This document shows, piece after piece, positions 1 to 8,498 of a stretch of 64,000 bases of DNA. Under the pieces are notes generated by a model that saw nothing but the letters and a program-made list of their open reading frames with translations, did no database searches and had not been told where the DNA came from. Source of the DNA: Planctomycetota bacterium (GTDB lineage: Bacteria > Planctomycetota > UBA1135 > GCA-002686595); contig JAIOPM010000031.1 of NCBI GenBank assembly GCA_021413885.1, forward strand, positions 1 to 64,000, read 5' to 3'. How positions within the stretch are numbered: position 1 is the first letter of the stretch; each line of letters begins with the position of its first letter. Made by a program: the position numbers and the translations under genes.

Positions 1-344
1 AGGCCGGCGCCGATCGCGGCATCGTGCTCGATGTCGCCGACGCCGTCGTTGCGACGCGGACCGAGGCCTTGGCCTTCGGTGAACTTGCGCTGGAAGAGCT
101 GTCGCCCGCGCGCCACCGCACGGAACGGATCGCGCTCGATGAGGAACGCCGACGAGTTCGGCGTCGACACGTCGCCGCGGCCGAGGCCGATCTGCTGCGT
201 CAGCGACTTCTTGATCCCGGCGTTGAGCGTGTTCGGGGCCTGCGTGATGTCGGTGAGCTGCGCGCTCGCCGCCGGCGCGAAGGAGCCGAGGACGGCGGCC
301 GAGAGCAGGCCGAGTGCGATCGAACGAAGGGAGCAGCCGAACAT
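1..344 (-). CDS. Di-haem oxidoreductase (cytochrome c peroxidase-like), N-terminal part
   Basis: Only about the first 114 codons are inside the window; the gene runs off the left edge. The ATG at 344 has GAGGAAA four bases upstream. Residues 1-32 form a signal peptide (basic start, Leu/Ala core, end ...APAASA), so the protein is exported. The mature part contains GRQLFQRKFTEGQGLGPRR followed by NDGVGD; in planctomycete di-haem peroxidase-like proteins this kind of block comes just before the first CxxCH haem site, which would lie outside the window. A second member of this broad group is at 13294-14853. The family call rests on the N-terminal block only and is moderate; a haem-bearing redox enzyme of the periplasm is the likely role. 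Confidence 0.55.
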   Translation of the reverse strand, partial: MFGCSLRSIALGLLSAAVLGSFAPAASAQLTDITQAPNTLNAGIKKSLTQQIGLGRGDVSTPNSSAFLIERDPFRAVARGRQLFQRKFTEGQGLGPRRNDGVGDIEHDAAIGAG

Positions 345-508
345 GGGATTTCCTCGCTGGGGCGGGGTCGTGGAGAGCGTGCGGCGATCGAACGAACGCG
401 AGAGTCCGGTCGCCTCGGTCGGGACCCGCGGGCGGCCCCTCGGAGTGGATCTCCCGAACCAATCCGCGCGAGACCGACAATGCCCGGAAAACGGCGGGCG
501 ACGCCTCT

Positions 509-2920
509 TCAGCGGCCGGCGGCGAGCTGGGCGCTCGCTTCGGCGTCGAGGTCCGGGAGCTCCGCGAGCGTCGGATCCAGGCTGCGCGCGCGCGCCAGCG
601 ACTCCGCGGCGTCCCGCGGCTCGCCGACCATCAAGAGGAGCTTCCCGTGCCGCAACCAGTTGACCGCGTTCGTCGGTTCCTGGGCGAGCGCGATCTCGAG
701 CTCCTTCCGCCCGCCGTCGAAGTCGCCGCGGACGACCAACGCCCACACGCAGAACGTGCGGTACTCGACTTGGCCGGGATCGAGTTCGAGCACGCGTCGC
801 GCCGCGGCGGCCGTCGCCTCCGGATCGTCCTCGATCGATCCGATCTGCGCGAGGTTGCCCCACGCCTCGATGTAGTTCGGATCGATGGCGACGGCTTCCC
901 ACAACGCGGCGCGCGCTTCGTCGAGGCATCCGGCGTTGATCTCCGCGACGCCGAGACCGTTGAGGACGTGCACGTCGAGCGGATCGAGCCGTCGGGCGCG
1001 TTCGAACGTCGCCTTGGCCTCCTCCAACTCGCCGAGGATCAGTTGCGCGGTCCCGAGACTCTGGAGCCACGGCGCTTGCGTCGGATCCAGCGTCGTCGCG
1101 CGTTGGAGCAGCTCGCGCGCTTCGCGCGGGTCGACGTGGACGAGCGAGGCACCGGCCGCGTAGAGCGCACGCGGTGAATCCGGCCACAACGAAACCAACG
1201 CGTCGACCGCCGAGCGAGTCTTGTTCTCGTCGGCCGCGTCCGACGCCGCGAACGCGCGGAGGTGGTGGTAGTACGCGCGGGCTCGCGGCGAGCGGACGAC
1301 CGCCTCGTCGAGGTGTTCACACGCCGCGCGCATCCACGCGGGACGCTCGCTGACGGGATGTCGCTCGCCCTCGGCGCGCAGACGTTCGCCTTCGACGAAG
1401 AGCTCGAACGACGACGCGGCCTTCCACCATCCGCGATCTCCCGGCGTCGGCGGGACGCCGGCCGCCATCGCTCTGAGGCGTTCGAACGCGGGTGAGCGCG
1501 GCGCGTCGCGCAACGCCGCGACCGCGTCGTCGTGCTTGACCATGCGCAGCAACGCGAAGATCCGGCCGGCCGCGGCCTCGACGTTCGCGGGATCGAGCTC
1601 GAGCGCGCGCTCGAACGCGGCTTCCGCGCGCGCGTGTCGTCCGCTTCCGAGTTCGTCGAAGCCTTCGACCAGCGCATCGTCGACCGCCTGCGTGTGCTGC
1701 GCGCTGCGGCCGGCCGCGACGTCGTCGCGCGAGGCGATCAACCAACCGCCCGTCACCGCGAGCGCGAGTGCCGCCGCGATCAGGGCGGCGATCAGCGTCG
1801 CTTGGCGCGGTTCGCGACGCGCCCAACTCAGCGCGCGTCCCAACGCTCCGAGCGGCCGCGCGGCGATCGGTCGACGCGCGACCACCGCCTCCAGGTCGGC
1901 CGCGAACAGCGCGGCGTCGGAGTAGCGTCGCGCGCGATCGTGAGCGATCGCGGTCGAGACGACGACCGCGAGATCGCGCGAGACCGCCGGGTTCGAACGT
2001 CGCACGTCGTCCGCCGTTCCCGCGAGGATCGCGCGGTAGAGCGCGTCGCGCGTCGGCCCGTGGAACGGACGATCGAGGGTCAGGCATTCGTGGAGCGTCA
2101 CGCCGAGCGCGTAGAGATCGCACGCGTCGTCGGGTCGCTCGAGTTCGCCCGAGATCAGTTCCGGCGCCAGGTACGCGGGCGTGCCGGTCGTCTCGCCCGT
2201 GCGCGTCAGGCTCGCCGTTTCGGAATCGAGCCCGACCGCGAGGCCGAAATCGACCCACACCGGTTGACCGCCGGTCGTCACCATCAGGTTCGACGGTTTG
2301 ACGTCGCGGTGCACGACGCCTTGCGCGTGCGCGGCGGCGAGAGCGCGCGCGGCACGGGCGAAGCACGCGGCGATCGCGAGCGTCGGCTCGAGTGCGCGCG
2401 AGTTCGGCACATCGACGCAGCGTTCGCCGCGGTCCTTCGCGGCGACGATCCTTCGCGCGAGCGATTCGCCCTCGATCAACCGCATCGCGATCCACCAACG
2501 TCCGTCGGTGACGCCCGCGTCGTACACGGTGCAGAGGCCGGGATCGTCGAGCCGCGCCGCGAGCGCGGCCTCGCGTTCGAAGCGCGCGCGCGCGGAAGCA
2601 CTGGTCACCAGGTGGCGCGACAACAGCTTGAGCGCGACGCTCCGTTGCAACGGCTCCTCGACGGCCTCCAGCACCACGCCCATCGCGCCGCGGCCGAGCT
2701 CGCGAACCACGCGGAAACGGCCGAGCCGCGTCGGAACGTCGTCGTCGCGTTCGAAGCGCGCATGCTCGAGCAACACCGCGGACTCCAGCGCATCGAGGAG
2801 CGCCGGCGCGTGCTCCGGGTACCGCGCGGCGAATGCGCTCGGGTCGAGCTGCTTGCCGCCGCGACGCAGCGCCAAGAACTCTTCGATCGCGCCTTCGAGC
2901 GTCTTCTCGATCGAAGTCAC
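509..2920 (-). CDS. Membrane-anchored serine/threonine protein kinase with TPR repeats
   Basis: PknB-like kinase of about 803 residues. Numbered from the GTG at 2920: glycine loop GRGAMG at 76-81, ATP-binding Lys98 (VALKLL), catalytic HRDVKPSN at 204-211, DFG at 224-226 and APE at 252-254, so all catalytic elements are intact. A linker RRPIAARPLG (349-358), common in planctomycete kinases, leads to one membrane helix at about 374-396. The rest is a run of TPR-like helical repeats on the far side of the membrane, a likely ligand or partner-binding part. The reading frame is open further upstream, but the GTG at 2920 has GGAG eight bases before it and is the best start. A 32-codon ORF ending in a GTGA overlap with this start may couple translation. 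Substrate unknown. Confidence 0.9.
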   Translation of the reverse strand: MTSIEKTLEGAIEEFLALRRGGKQLDPSAFAARYPEHAPALLDALESAVLLEHARFERDDDVPTRLGRFRVVRELGRGAMGVVLEAVEEPLQRSVALKLLSRHLVTSASARARFEREAALAARLDDPGLCTVYDAGVTDGRWWIAMRLIEGESLARRIVAAKDRGERCVDVPNSRALEPTLAIAACFARAARALAAAHAQGVVHRDVKPSNLMVTTGGQPVWVDFGLAVGLDSETASLTRTGETTGTPAYLAPELISGELERPDDACDLYALGVTLHECLTLDRPFHGPTRDALYRAILAGTADDVRRSNPAVSRDLAVVVSTAIAHDRARRYSDAALFAADLEAVVARRPIAARPLGALGRALSWARREPRQATLIAALIAAALALAVTGGWLIASRDDVAAGRSAQHTQAVDDALVEGFDELGSGRHARAEAAFERALELDPANVEAAAGRIFALLRMVKHDDAVAALRDAPRSPAFERLRAMAAGVPPTPGDRGWWKAASSFELFVEGERLRAEGERHPVSERPAWMRAACEHLDEAVVRSPRARAYYHHLRAFAASDAADENKTRSAVDALVSLWPDSPRALYAAGASLVHVDPREARELLQRATTLDPTQAPWLQSLGTAQLILGELEEAKATFERARRLDPLDVHVLNGLGVAEINAGCLDEARAALWEAVAIDPNYIEAWGNLAQIGSIEDDPEATAAAARRVLELDPGQVEYRTFCVWALVVRGDFDGGRKELEIALAQEPTNAVNWLRHGKLLLMVGEPRDAAESLARARSLDPTLAELPDLDAEASAQLAAGR

Positions 2921-3015
2921 GCGTCCGACTCCGGAACGTCGGCGCCGCGTGAGCCCCGCGACGCGCCGCGTCGGCACCTCTGATCGAGCGCTCCGTCCGG
3001 TTCCGCGCAGCTCAT
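2917..3015 (-). CDS. Possible 32-residue leader ORF upstream of the kinase
   Basis: ATG at 3015 starts a 32-codon ORF whose TGA (2917-2919) overlaps the kinase GTG (2918-2920) by four bases, the overlap used by most coupled pairs in this window. A TAGAGT hexamer lies 11 bases upstream of the ATG. Most third codon positions are G or C, but less uniformly than in neighbouring genes. It may be a leader peptide or chance; no family recognised. Confidence 0.3.
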   Translation of the reverse strand: MSCAEPDGALDQRCRRGASRGSRGADVPESDA

Positions 3016-3026
3016 GGCAGCCGACC

Positions 3027-3032
3027 ACTCTA
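3027..3032 (-). promoter_or_regulatory. Putative -10 box (TAGAGT) of the kinase transcript
   Basis: On the minus strand TAGAGT preceded by GT, matching the TANNNT element found before many genes here. It would start transcription near 3015-3020, about 100 bases before the kinase GTG and at the possible leader ORF. No clear -35 box. Confidence 0.35.
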
Positions 3033-3121
3033 ACGCGCTCGCTCCGCCGGGCCGTTCGGTTCACGCCATCCGAATGCCGCGACGCGTGCAAGCGCGCGAA
3101 GACGACCGCCGAGCGCGTCGA

Positions 3122-5191
3122 CTACTTCAAGACCTGGAAGAGGTTGCTGTAGTCGTCGGTCCAAAGCAGCGAGCGCTTCGCGCCGAGGTCGAGCTCGTGA
3201 CCGGCAGCGCGGAGCCGCGGCCGATCGAAGAGGCTCGCGTCGGCGTCGACCAGGATCCAACGCGCGTCGAGGGTCCCGAGCGCTTCGTCCGGCGCGCTGA
3301 CGATCTCCCACGTGCGTCGCACGGTCCGCGTCGCGAGCCCCGCGACGACCGGACCGAGATCCAAGTACCGCGTCGACACGTGGAAAGCGATCACGCCGTT
3401 CGGCGCGAGATGTCGCTCGTAGAGCTCGAACGCCTCGGCGGTCAGCAGGTGCACCGGGATCGCGTCGCTCGAGAACGCGTCGAGGACGAGCACGTCGAAG
3501 CGCTCATCCTCTTCGCGCGAGAGCGCCAACCGCGCGTCTCCTTCGACGACTTCGACCGTCGCGGCGGAATCGGCGAGGAAGGTGAACTCGCGCCGCGCGA
3601 TGTCGATCACGAGCGGGTTGATCTCGTAGAAGCGGTACACGTCGCCGGGTCGTCCGTAGGTCGCGAGCACGCCGGCGCCGAGACCGACGATGCCGATGCG
3701 CAGCGGCGCGGCGGTCGCGAGTTCGTCGAGCAAGATCCCCACGCCGCTTGCTCGTCCGTAATACGTCGTCGGCAGCGCGCGTCGCGCCGGGTCTTGGAAC
3801 TGCTGGCCGTGGCGAGTTCCGCCGTGGGTCAGGTAGCGCACGTCGCCGACTCCGCTCGGCGCGGGCAGATCCTGGACGCGCAGGATTCCGTAGAAATTCC
3901 GCAACTCGCGCGAGGCAGGCTGAGTCCTGGTCAGCATGCGCATGACGAACACCGCGCCGATCAACACGACCACCGCGATCAACGCCGGCAAGGCCGGGTG
4001 CCACATCCGCGCGCCGAGCTTGCGCTCGGTCGGCCGCTTCCACACGAAGGCGATCGCGAACGCGCCGCACGCGAACAGGCCGACGTACAGCTCGTCGTAC
4101 CCACGGAACAGCACCGGCGCGAGCAAGCTGACGAACGCACCGCCGAGGGCGCCGCCGACGGCGATCGACAGATAGAAGGTGGTGAGGTGCTGCGTCGGCG
4201 GTCGACGCGCCGCGAGCTCGCCGTGGCAGAACATGCAGCACGCGAAAAGCCCGAGCGAATAGACCGGCACGGCGAACGCGATGCTGACGCGCGCGCCCAT
4301 CGCCGCGGCCTGGGACATCACCGCCAACGTGACGATCAGTACCGGTAGGCACCAAGACCGCGAGTACCAACGATCGCTCTCGAAACACAGGACGAAGGAG
4401 AGCAGGTAGAGCGCGAGCGGCAGCACCCACAGGAGCGGCACGACCGCGACCTCCTGGCACATCTGATTGGTGACCGCGAGCAGCAACGCCGCGGCGCACG
4501 CGGGAAGCGCGAGCCAGAGCAGTCGCTCGCGCGGCAGCGGTGCGGGCGATCGAGCCACCGCGGAGGCGCCGCCGGCGCTCGTCGCCGTTGCCTCGAGGAC
4601 GAGCGGTGCCGCGCGCCACAGTTCGATGACGAGAATCGCCGTCGTCAACGCGAAGACCGCGAACGACACCGACCAAACCTGCTCCTGCATGCGGGTCGTG
4701 AGCCAAGGCTCGATTGCGAACGGATACGCGACGAGCCCGAGCATCGACCCGGCGTTCGACAACGCGTACAGCCGATAGGTCGACGAGTTCTTCGACCGCG
4801 CGCTCGACCACGCCTGGAGCAGCGGTGTGCTCGCGGCCAAGACGAAGTACGGAAGCGCGACGCACCGAGCGAGCACCGACAAGATTCCGAGCACCGGCGA
4901 GTCCGAGGCGCTCGACACCGCGCTCGCGTCCGGCGCGATCGGCAAGGTGAACAGCGCGGCGACGACGAACACGAGCTGCGTCGCTCCCTGCGCTCTCGGG
5001 CTCAGCCTCTGGATCGACAGGTGCCCGTACGCGTACCCGAGGACGAGCAGCGACTGGAAGAACACGATGCACGTCGTCCACACCGCGGGCGCGCCGCCGA
5101 ACCACGGCAGGATCGCCTTCGCGAGGATCGGCTGCACCTGGAACAGCAGGAACGCGCCGAGAAAGACGGCGAGCCCTCGAACGAGCCTCAC
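3122..5191 (-). CDS. Fused MFS-like membrane domain / spermidine synthase-like protein
   Basis: 689 residues. The first ~430 are a polytopic membrane part with many hydrophobic helices, starting LGAFLLFQVQPILAKAILPW, the hallmark start of the fused MFS/spermidine synthase family. The C-terminal ~250 residues are a Rossmann methyltransferase-like domain of the spermidine synthase family: IGIVGLGAGVLATYG, the acidic EINP, EGDARLAL, and DAFSSDAIPVHLLT. Members are common in bacteria of many phyla and rarely shown to make polyamines, so the enzymatic product is uncertain. Start is GTG at 5191 with GAGGA about six bases upstream. It is the only gene between the kinase and the divergent ECF region. 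An agmatinase-like gene is 30 kb away (35704-36744). Confidence 0.85.
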   Translation of the reverse strand: MRLVRGLAVFLGAFLLFQVQPILAKAILPWFGGAPAVWTTCIVFFQSLLVLGYAYGHLSIQRLSPRAQGATQLVFVVAALFTLPIAPDASAVSSASDSPVLGILSVLARCVALPYFVLAASTPLLQAWSSARSKNSSTYRLYALSNAGSMLGLVAYPFAIEPWLTTRMQEQVWSVSFAVFALTTAILVIELWRAAPLVLEATATSAGGASAVARSPAPLPRERLLWLALPACAAALLLAVTNQMCQEVAVVPLLWVLPLALYLLSFVLCFESDRWYSRSWCLPVLIVTLAVMSQAAAMGARVSIAFAVPVYSLGLFACCMFCHGELAARRPPTQHLTTFYLSIAVGGALGGAFVSLLAPVLFRGYDELYVGLFACGAFAIAFVWKRPTERKLGARMWHPALPALIAVVVLIGAVFVMRMLTRTQPASRELRNFYGILRVQDLPAPSGVGDVRYLTHGGTRHGQQFQDPARRALPTTYYGRASGVGILLDELATAAPLRIGIVGLGAGVLATYGRPGDVYRFYEINPLVIDIARREFTFLADSAATVEVVEGDARLALSREEDERFDVLVLDAFSSDAIPVHLLTAEAFELYERHLAPNGVIAFHVSTRYLDLGPVVAGLATRTVRRTWEIVSAPDEALGTLDARWILVDADASLFDRPRLRAAGHELDLGAKRSLLWTDDYSNLFQVLK

Positions 5192-5722
5192 CCTTCGTCC
5201 TCGCCGCCGCGCGAAGCGAACACGCTCACCGTGGCGGAGCCGAGCGCGGCATCGATCGAACGTGTTGGATCATCGCGTGACGGCTGCGAACGCCGTCGGA
5301 AGTGGGCCCTCTTCTACCCGAGGGAACCATCCCGGTCAGTAGGTCGTGCACGGCGGCGGGGACGGGGCTCGGTGGCCTCCCGACGGTTGCCGTGCCCTCG
5401 ATGTCGCGCGGTTCGACGAATCCAAACGGTCGCGCACGCTCGGATGCAGCCGGACGAAATCGGAGCCGGACGGCGCGCGCAGAGCGGCGGTCGCTCGGAA
5501 CCCGCGCGATCCGCGAATCCGCACGGTGGTGGGCCGCGAAATCAGGGGTACGCAAGAAAGGACCTCATTCGAGCCCACACAGCCCATGCGCACTTCTCTC
5601 CGCCTGCTCCCTCTCGTCGCCCTCCGCGTGATCGACACGGTGATCGTCGGTCAGTAGTTTCTGGACCGTCCGCCGCGACGCCGGGTCGCGAACGGACTTC
5701 GACGAGCTTCCCGGCCGACGAT
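5192..5722. other. Intergenic region upstream of the ECF sigma gene
   Basis: About 530 bases between the divergent starts of the spermidine synthase-like gene and the ECF sigma gene. The sigma frame stays open throughout but its codon pattern here is not convincing. A 23-codon ORF (5586-5657, hydrophobic N-terminus, no Shine-Dalgarno sequence) is not supported. TAGTTT at 5655-5660 fits the -10 pattern seen elsewhere and could serve the sigma operon. I see no RNA gene or strong repeat. Confidence 0.4.
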
Positions 5723-6283
5723 TTGGCGATCTCGATCCTCGAACGAGTGGCGCAAGGCGAAGCCGGTGCGGTGCAGGAGTGCATCGAGCGCTACGGCCCG
5801 CTCGTCTACTCCTTGGCGCGGCGCTTCGCTAAGGATGCCCATGCGATCGAGGACGCCGTGCAAGAGACGTTCGTGCAACTCTGGCGTGTGGCGCCGCGCT
5901 ACGACGCGACGCGCTGCAACGAGGCGACTTTCGTGGCGATGATCGCGCGTCGACGTCTGATCGATCTGCGCCGTCGCGCGGAGAAGCACGGCGGAGTCGA
6001 GGAGATCGACGAGGCTCTCGCGCCGCCGACGCCGGACCACACCGAGCGCGCGGCGATCTGCGACGACGCGGCGCGCGCGCGCACGGCGCTCGGCGAATTG
6101 CGGCCGGAGCAGAAGCGCGTGCTCGAGCTCTCGATCTACGACGGCCTGTCGCACCAGGAGATCGCGAACGCGACCGGACTGCCGCTCGGCACGGTCAAGA
6201 CGCACGCGCGGCGCGGGCTCGAACGACTGCGCGATCTGCTCGGCTTCGGACGCGCGGCGAGCGCGAGCGGGGTGACGTCGTGA
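5723..6283 (+). CDS. ECF-type RNA polymerase sigma factor
   Basis: About 186 residues. Region 2 is visible as the helix YGPLVYSLARRFAKDAHAIE followed by DAVQETFVQLWR, and region 4 as LSHQEIANATGLPLGTVKTH, a helix-turn-helix for -35 recognition. The length is normal for the SigK/ECF19-like group whose anti-sigma factors are RskA-like, matching the next gene, which overlaps by four bases (GTGA). The start is uncertain: no ATG or GTG lies in a sensible place, so the TTG at 5723 is chosen because it gives a normal N-terminus before region 2; it lacks a clear Shine-Dalgarno sequence. It directs core polymerase to its own regulon when the anti-sigma releases it. Confidence 0.85.
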   Translation: MAISILERVAQGEAGAVQECIERYGPLVYSLARRFAKDAHAIEDAVQETFVQLWRVAPRYDATRCNEATFVAMIARRRLIDLRRRAEKHGGVEEIDEALAPPTPDHTERAAICDDAARARTALGELRPEQKRVLELSIYDGLSHQEIANATGLPLGTVKTHARRGLERLRDLLGFGRAASASGVTS

Positions 6284-7071
6284 GCGCGCGTTTCGACCAA
6301 GAGCGTTTCGAGGAGCTGCGCGTGGCGCGCGCTCTCGGTTCGTTGACCGCCGCGGAGTGCGCCGAGTTCACCGCGTTGCTCGCGGAGCGCGCGGGCCTCG
6401 ACCTCGAGGCCGACGAGATCGCGGTCGCCGCGGTCGAGCTCGCGAGCCTCGATCCGGAACTCGCGCCGTTGCCGGCGGCGCTCGCCAAGAAACTCCAAGC
6501 CGATGCGCAGGCGCATTTCGCGCACACCCCGAGTCCGTTGCGCGCCGTTCCGCCCGCTCCGTCGCCGACGCCGCGCCCCGCGTCGATCGCCGAACGCCGT
6601 CCGCGCGCCGCGCGACCGGGTTGGAGTCTGGTCGCCGCAGCCGCCGCGCTGATCCTCGCGTTCGTCAGTTGGTGGCCGCGACTGCACGGCACTTCGCCGG
6701 AAGCCGGACGCGAAGCGTTGCTCGCCAAAGCCGAGGTCTTGACCGTGCCGTGGAAGGGCACCGACTTCGCGAAGGACGCCGCGGGCGACGTCGTGTGGGA
6801 TCCGACGGAACAGCGCGGCTTCATGCGCATCCGCGGGCTCGCGAAGAACGATCCGACGCGCGAGCAATATCAGCTGTGGATCTTCGACGAGACGCAGCAA
6901 CACCCGGTCGACGGCGGCGTCTTCGACGTCGGCGCGGACGGCGAGCTCGTGATCCCGATCGACGCGAAGCTGCGCGTCTCGAAGCCGACGCTCTTCGCGG
7001 TCACCGTCGAGAAGCCCGGCGGCGTGGTCGTCTCCGCGCAGGAGAAGATCGTGCTCGCGGGCAAGGTCTGA
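6280..7071 (+). CDS. RskA-type membrane anti-sigma factor
   Basis: 263 residues, start GTG overlapping the sigma stop. The N-terminal ~85 residues form the helical sigma-binding part (ELRVARALGSLTAAECAEF), a Pro/Arg-rich linker follows, one membrane helix lies at about 118-134 (LVAAAAALILAFVSWW), and the C-terminal part is the extracytoplasmic RskA domain with its typical WDPTEQRGFMRIRGL and QYQLWIFDE stretches. No zinc-binding His/Cys motif is present, so it is the RskA rather than the ZAS class. It should hold the neighbouring sigma factor at the membrane. It converges with the protease gene, with only 12 bases between the stops. Confidence 0.85.
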   Translation: MSARFDQERFEELRVARALGSLTAAECAEFTALLAERAGLDLEADEIAVAAVELASLDPELAPLPAALAKKLQADAQAHFAHTPSPLRAVPPAPSPTPRPASIAERRPRAARPGWSLVAAAAALILAFVSWWPRLHGTSPEAGREALLAKAEVLTVPWKGTDFAKDAAGDVVWDPTEQRGFMRIRGLAKNDPTREQYQLWIFDETQQHPVDGGVFDVGADGELVIPIDAKLRVSKPTLFAVTVEKPGGVVVSAQEKIVLAGKV

Positions 7072-7083
7072 CGTCGCGCGACT

Positions 7084-8277
7084 TCAGTGTTTCGCGGACG
7101 CGGTCTTGAGCGAGCTCTCGACCCGGTCCGCGCTCGTCGCCGTCGGCGCGTCGGCGAGGCCTTCGTTCTCGAGCCAGTCGTAGACGGCGATCAACGGCGT
7201 CGCGAGCCCCATGTGCGGCACGATCGTCGAACGCAACGAACCGTGCGTGTAGATCTTCGAGAAGATCGCGAGCAGCTCGTGCGTGTCCGAGTCGAAGATC
7301 CCGCCGCCCGAGTTGCCGATGTACGTCGGCGCGCTGACCATCCAATACGTCGTGCCTTCGACGACATGCTCGGTCGCCGCGATCTCGCCGCGCGTCGGGA
7401 TCGGATCGTTGCCGAGCGGGCAACCGACCGCGTAGACGCCGTCGAAGATGCGCACGTCGGCGAGCCGTTGACGCGTCGCGAGCCGCGCGCCGCACGGCAC
7501 GCGCTCGTGCGTGTCGAGCACGAGGAGTGCGACGTCGAGTCCGGCGTCGTGCGCGATCAAGTGCGCGGTCTCGTGGCGCGTTTCGCCGTTGCGCAGGTAC
7601 ATCTTCACCGGCACCGGCTCGTCGGTGCGATCGGGCGTGCCGTAGATGTCGCGCACGACGTGCCACGCGGTCATCAAGTGCGTGCGCCACTCGTCGTCAT
7701 CGCCGGCGCGACGCGATTCGAGCAACACGCCGCTGCCGACGGTGGTGTCGCCGGCGAGTTGCACGACGGGGCCGACGAGCTCGTCCCACATGCGCGCGCG
7801 ATCGCGTTCGGCGATCATGCGGTCGTCGATGCGTTCGAGCCGCTCGCGGTCCTCGTCGGCGACGCGCGCGGTGCGCGTCGCGATCTCGTCGAGCGAACGC
7901 CAGCGTTCCTCGAGGCCGACCTTCAACTCGGTGAGCCGCGAATCGATCGACGGCTCGAGGTCGGTCCATTGGCTCTCCCACGTCGAGAGCCGCGTCACTT
8001 GATCGTCGATGCGGCAGTCGGCGTCGAAGACGCGCGCTTCGAGCGCGAGCACGCGCCGCGCTAGCTCGACCTTCGCCTGGTCGCGTTCGATGCGACCCTT
8101 CGCGTCGTCGAGCTCGTGGCCGACTTCGCCGAGCTTCTTCTCGAGCGCCGCGACCTCCGCCGGATCCGCGCGGGGCGCGCTCGCGAGCGAGTCGAGCTCT
8201 TCCCGCAGGTTGCGGGTCTCATGGACGCCGAACCAGCCCGCGAGGGCCAGCCCGGCCGGGAGGAGGTAGCGCTTCAT
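7084..8277 (-). CDS. Trypsin-like serine protease with N-terminal coiled coil
   Basis: 397 residues. A hydrophobic N-terminus (residues 3-16) looks like a signal anchor or signal peptide, followed by a charged helical segment (about 20-165) rich in Glu/Arg/Leu heptads that should form a coiled coil. The chymotrypsin-fold domain follows with a complete triad: His206 in TAWHVV, Asp248 in LDVALL and Ser323 in GNSGGG. GCPLGNDP (286-292) is also typical of the two-barrel HtrA/trypsin_2 fold, but there is no PDZ domain. It probably acts outside the cytoplasmic membrane in quality control or regulated cleavage; the substrate is unknown. ATG at 8277; no strong Shine-Dalgarno sequence. Confidence 0.8.
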   Translation of the reverse strand: MKRYLLPAGLALAGWFGVHETRNLREELDSLASAPRADPAEVAALEKKLGEVGHELDDAKGRIERDQAKVELARRVLALEARVFDADCRIDDQVTRLSTWESQWTDLEPSIDSRLTELKVGLEERWRSLDEIATRTARVADEDRERLERIDDRMIAERDRARMWDELVGPVVQLAGDTTVGSGVLLESRRAGDDDEWRTHLMTAWHVVRDIYGTPDRTDEPVPVKMYLRNGETRHETAHLIAHDAGLDVALLVLDTHERVPCGARLATRQRLADVRIFDGVYAVGCPLGNDPIPTRGEIAATEHVVEGTTYWMVSAPTYIGNSGGGIFDSDTHELLAIFSKIYTHGSLRSTIVPHMGLATPLIAVYDWLENEGLADAPTATSADRVESSLKTASAKH

Positions 8278-8468
8278 CGCGTTCCGACCGAAGGGGAAAC
8301 GCCGCGCGCGCCGTGACCCTCCGGAGCCCCGCCACCCGCAGCTTTGGCCCTATCGGCGGCCCGGATCGGTGGCGATGAGCCTCACGGGACAATTCCGTGT
8401 AGGAGTCCGCTTTACGTCGGCGCGGAAACGGCGGACGCTCTGCCGGTCTTTCCACACCTCTCCACACT

Positions 8469-8491
8469 GTTCTCCACCATTCGTGGAGAAC
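8469..8491 (-). terminator. Hairpin downstream of the HEAT-cyclophilin gene
   Basis: Perfect 9-bp inverted repeat GTTCTCCAC / GTGGAGAAC with a five-base loop, starting eight bases after the stop of the minus-strand HEAT-cyclophilin gene. There is no T-run on the minus strand, so it is either a weak terminator or a 3' end stabiliser. Confidence 0.45.
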
Positions 8492-8498
8492 GACCGCC

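Noticed and set aside
5586..5657. 23-codon ORF with hydrophobic start (MRTSLRLLPLVALRVI...) before the ECF sigma gene
   Set aside because: No Shine-Dalgarno sequence or promoter box in place, no coupling to the sigma start; likely chance.
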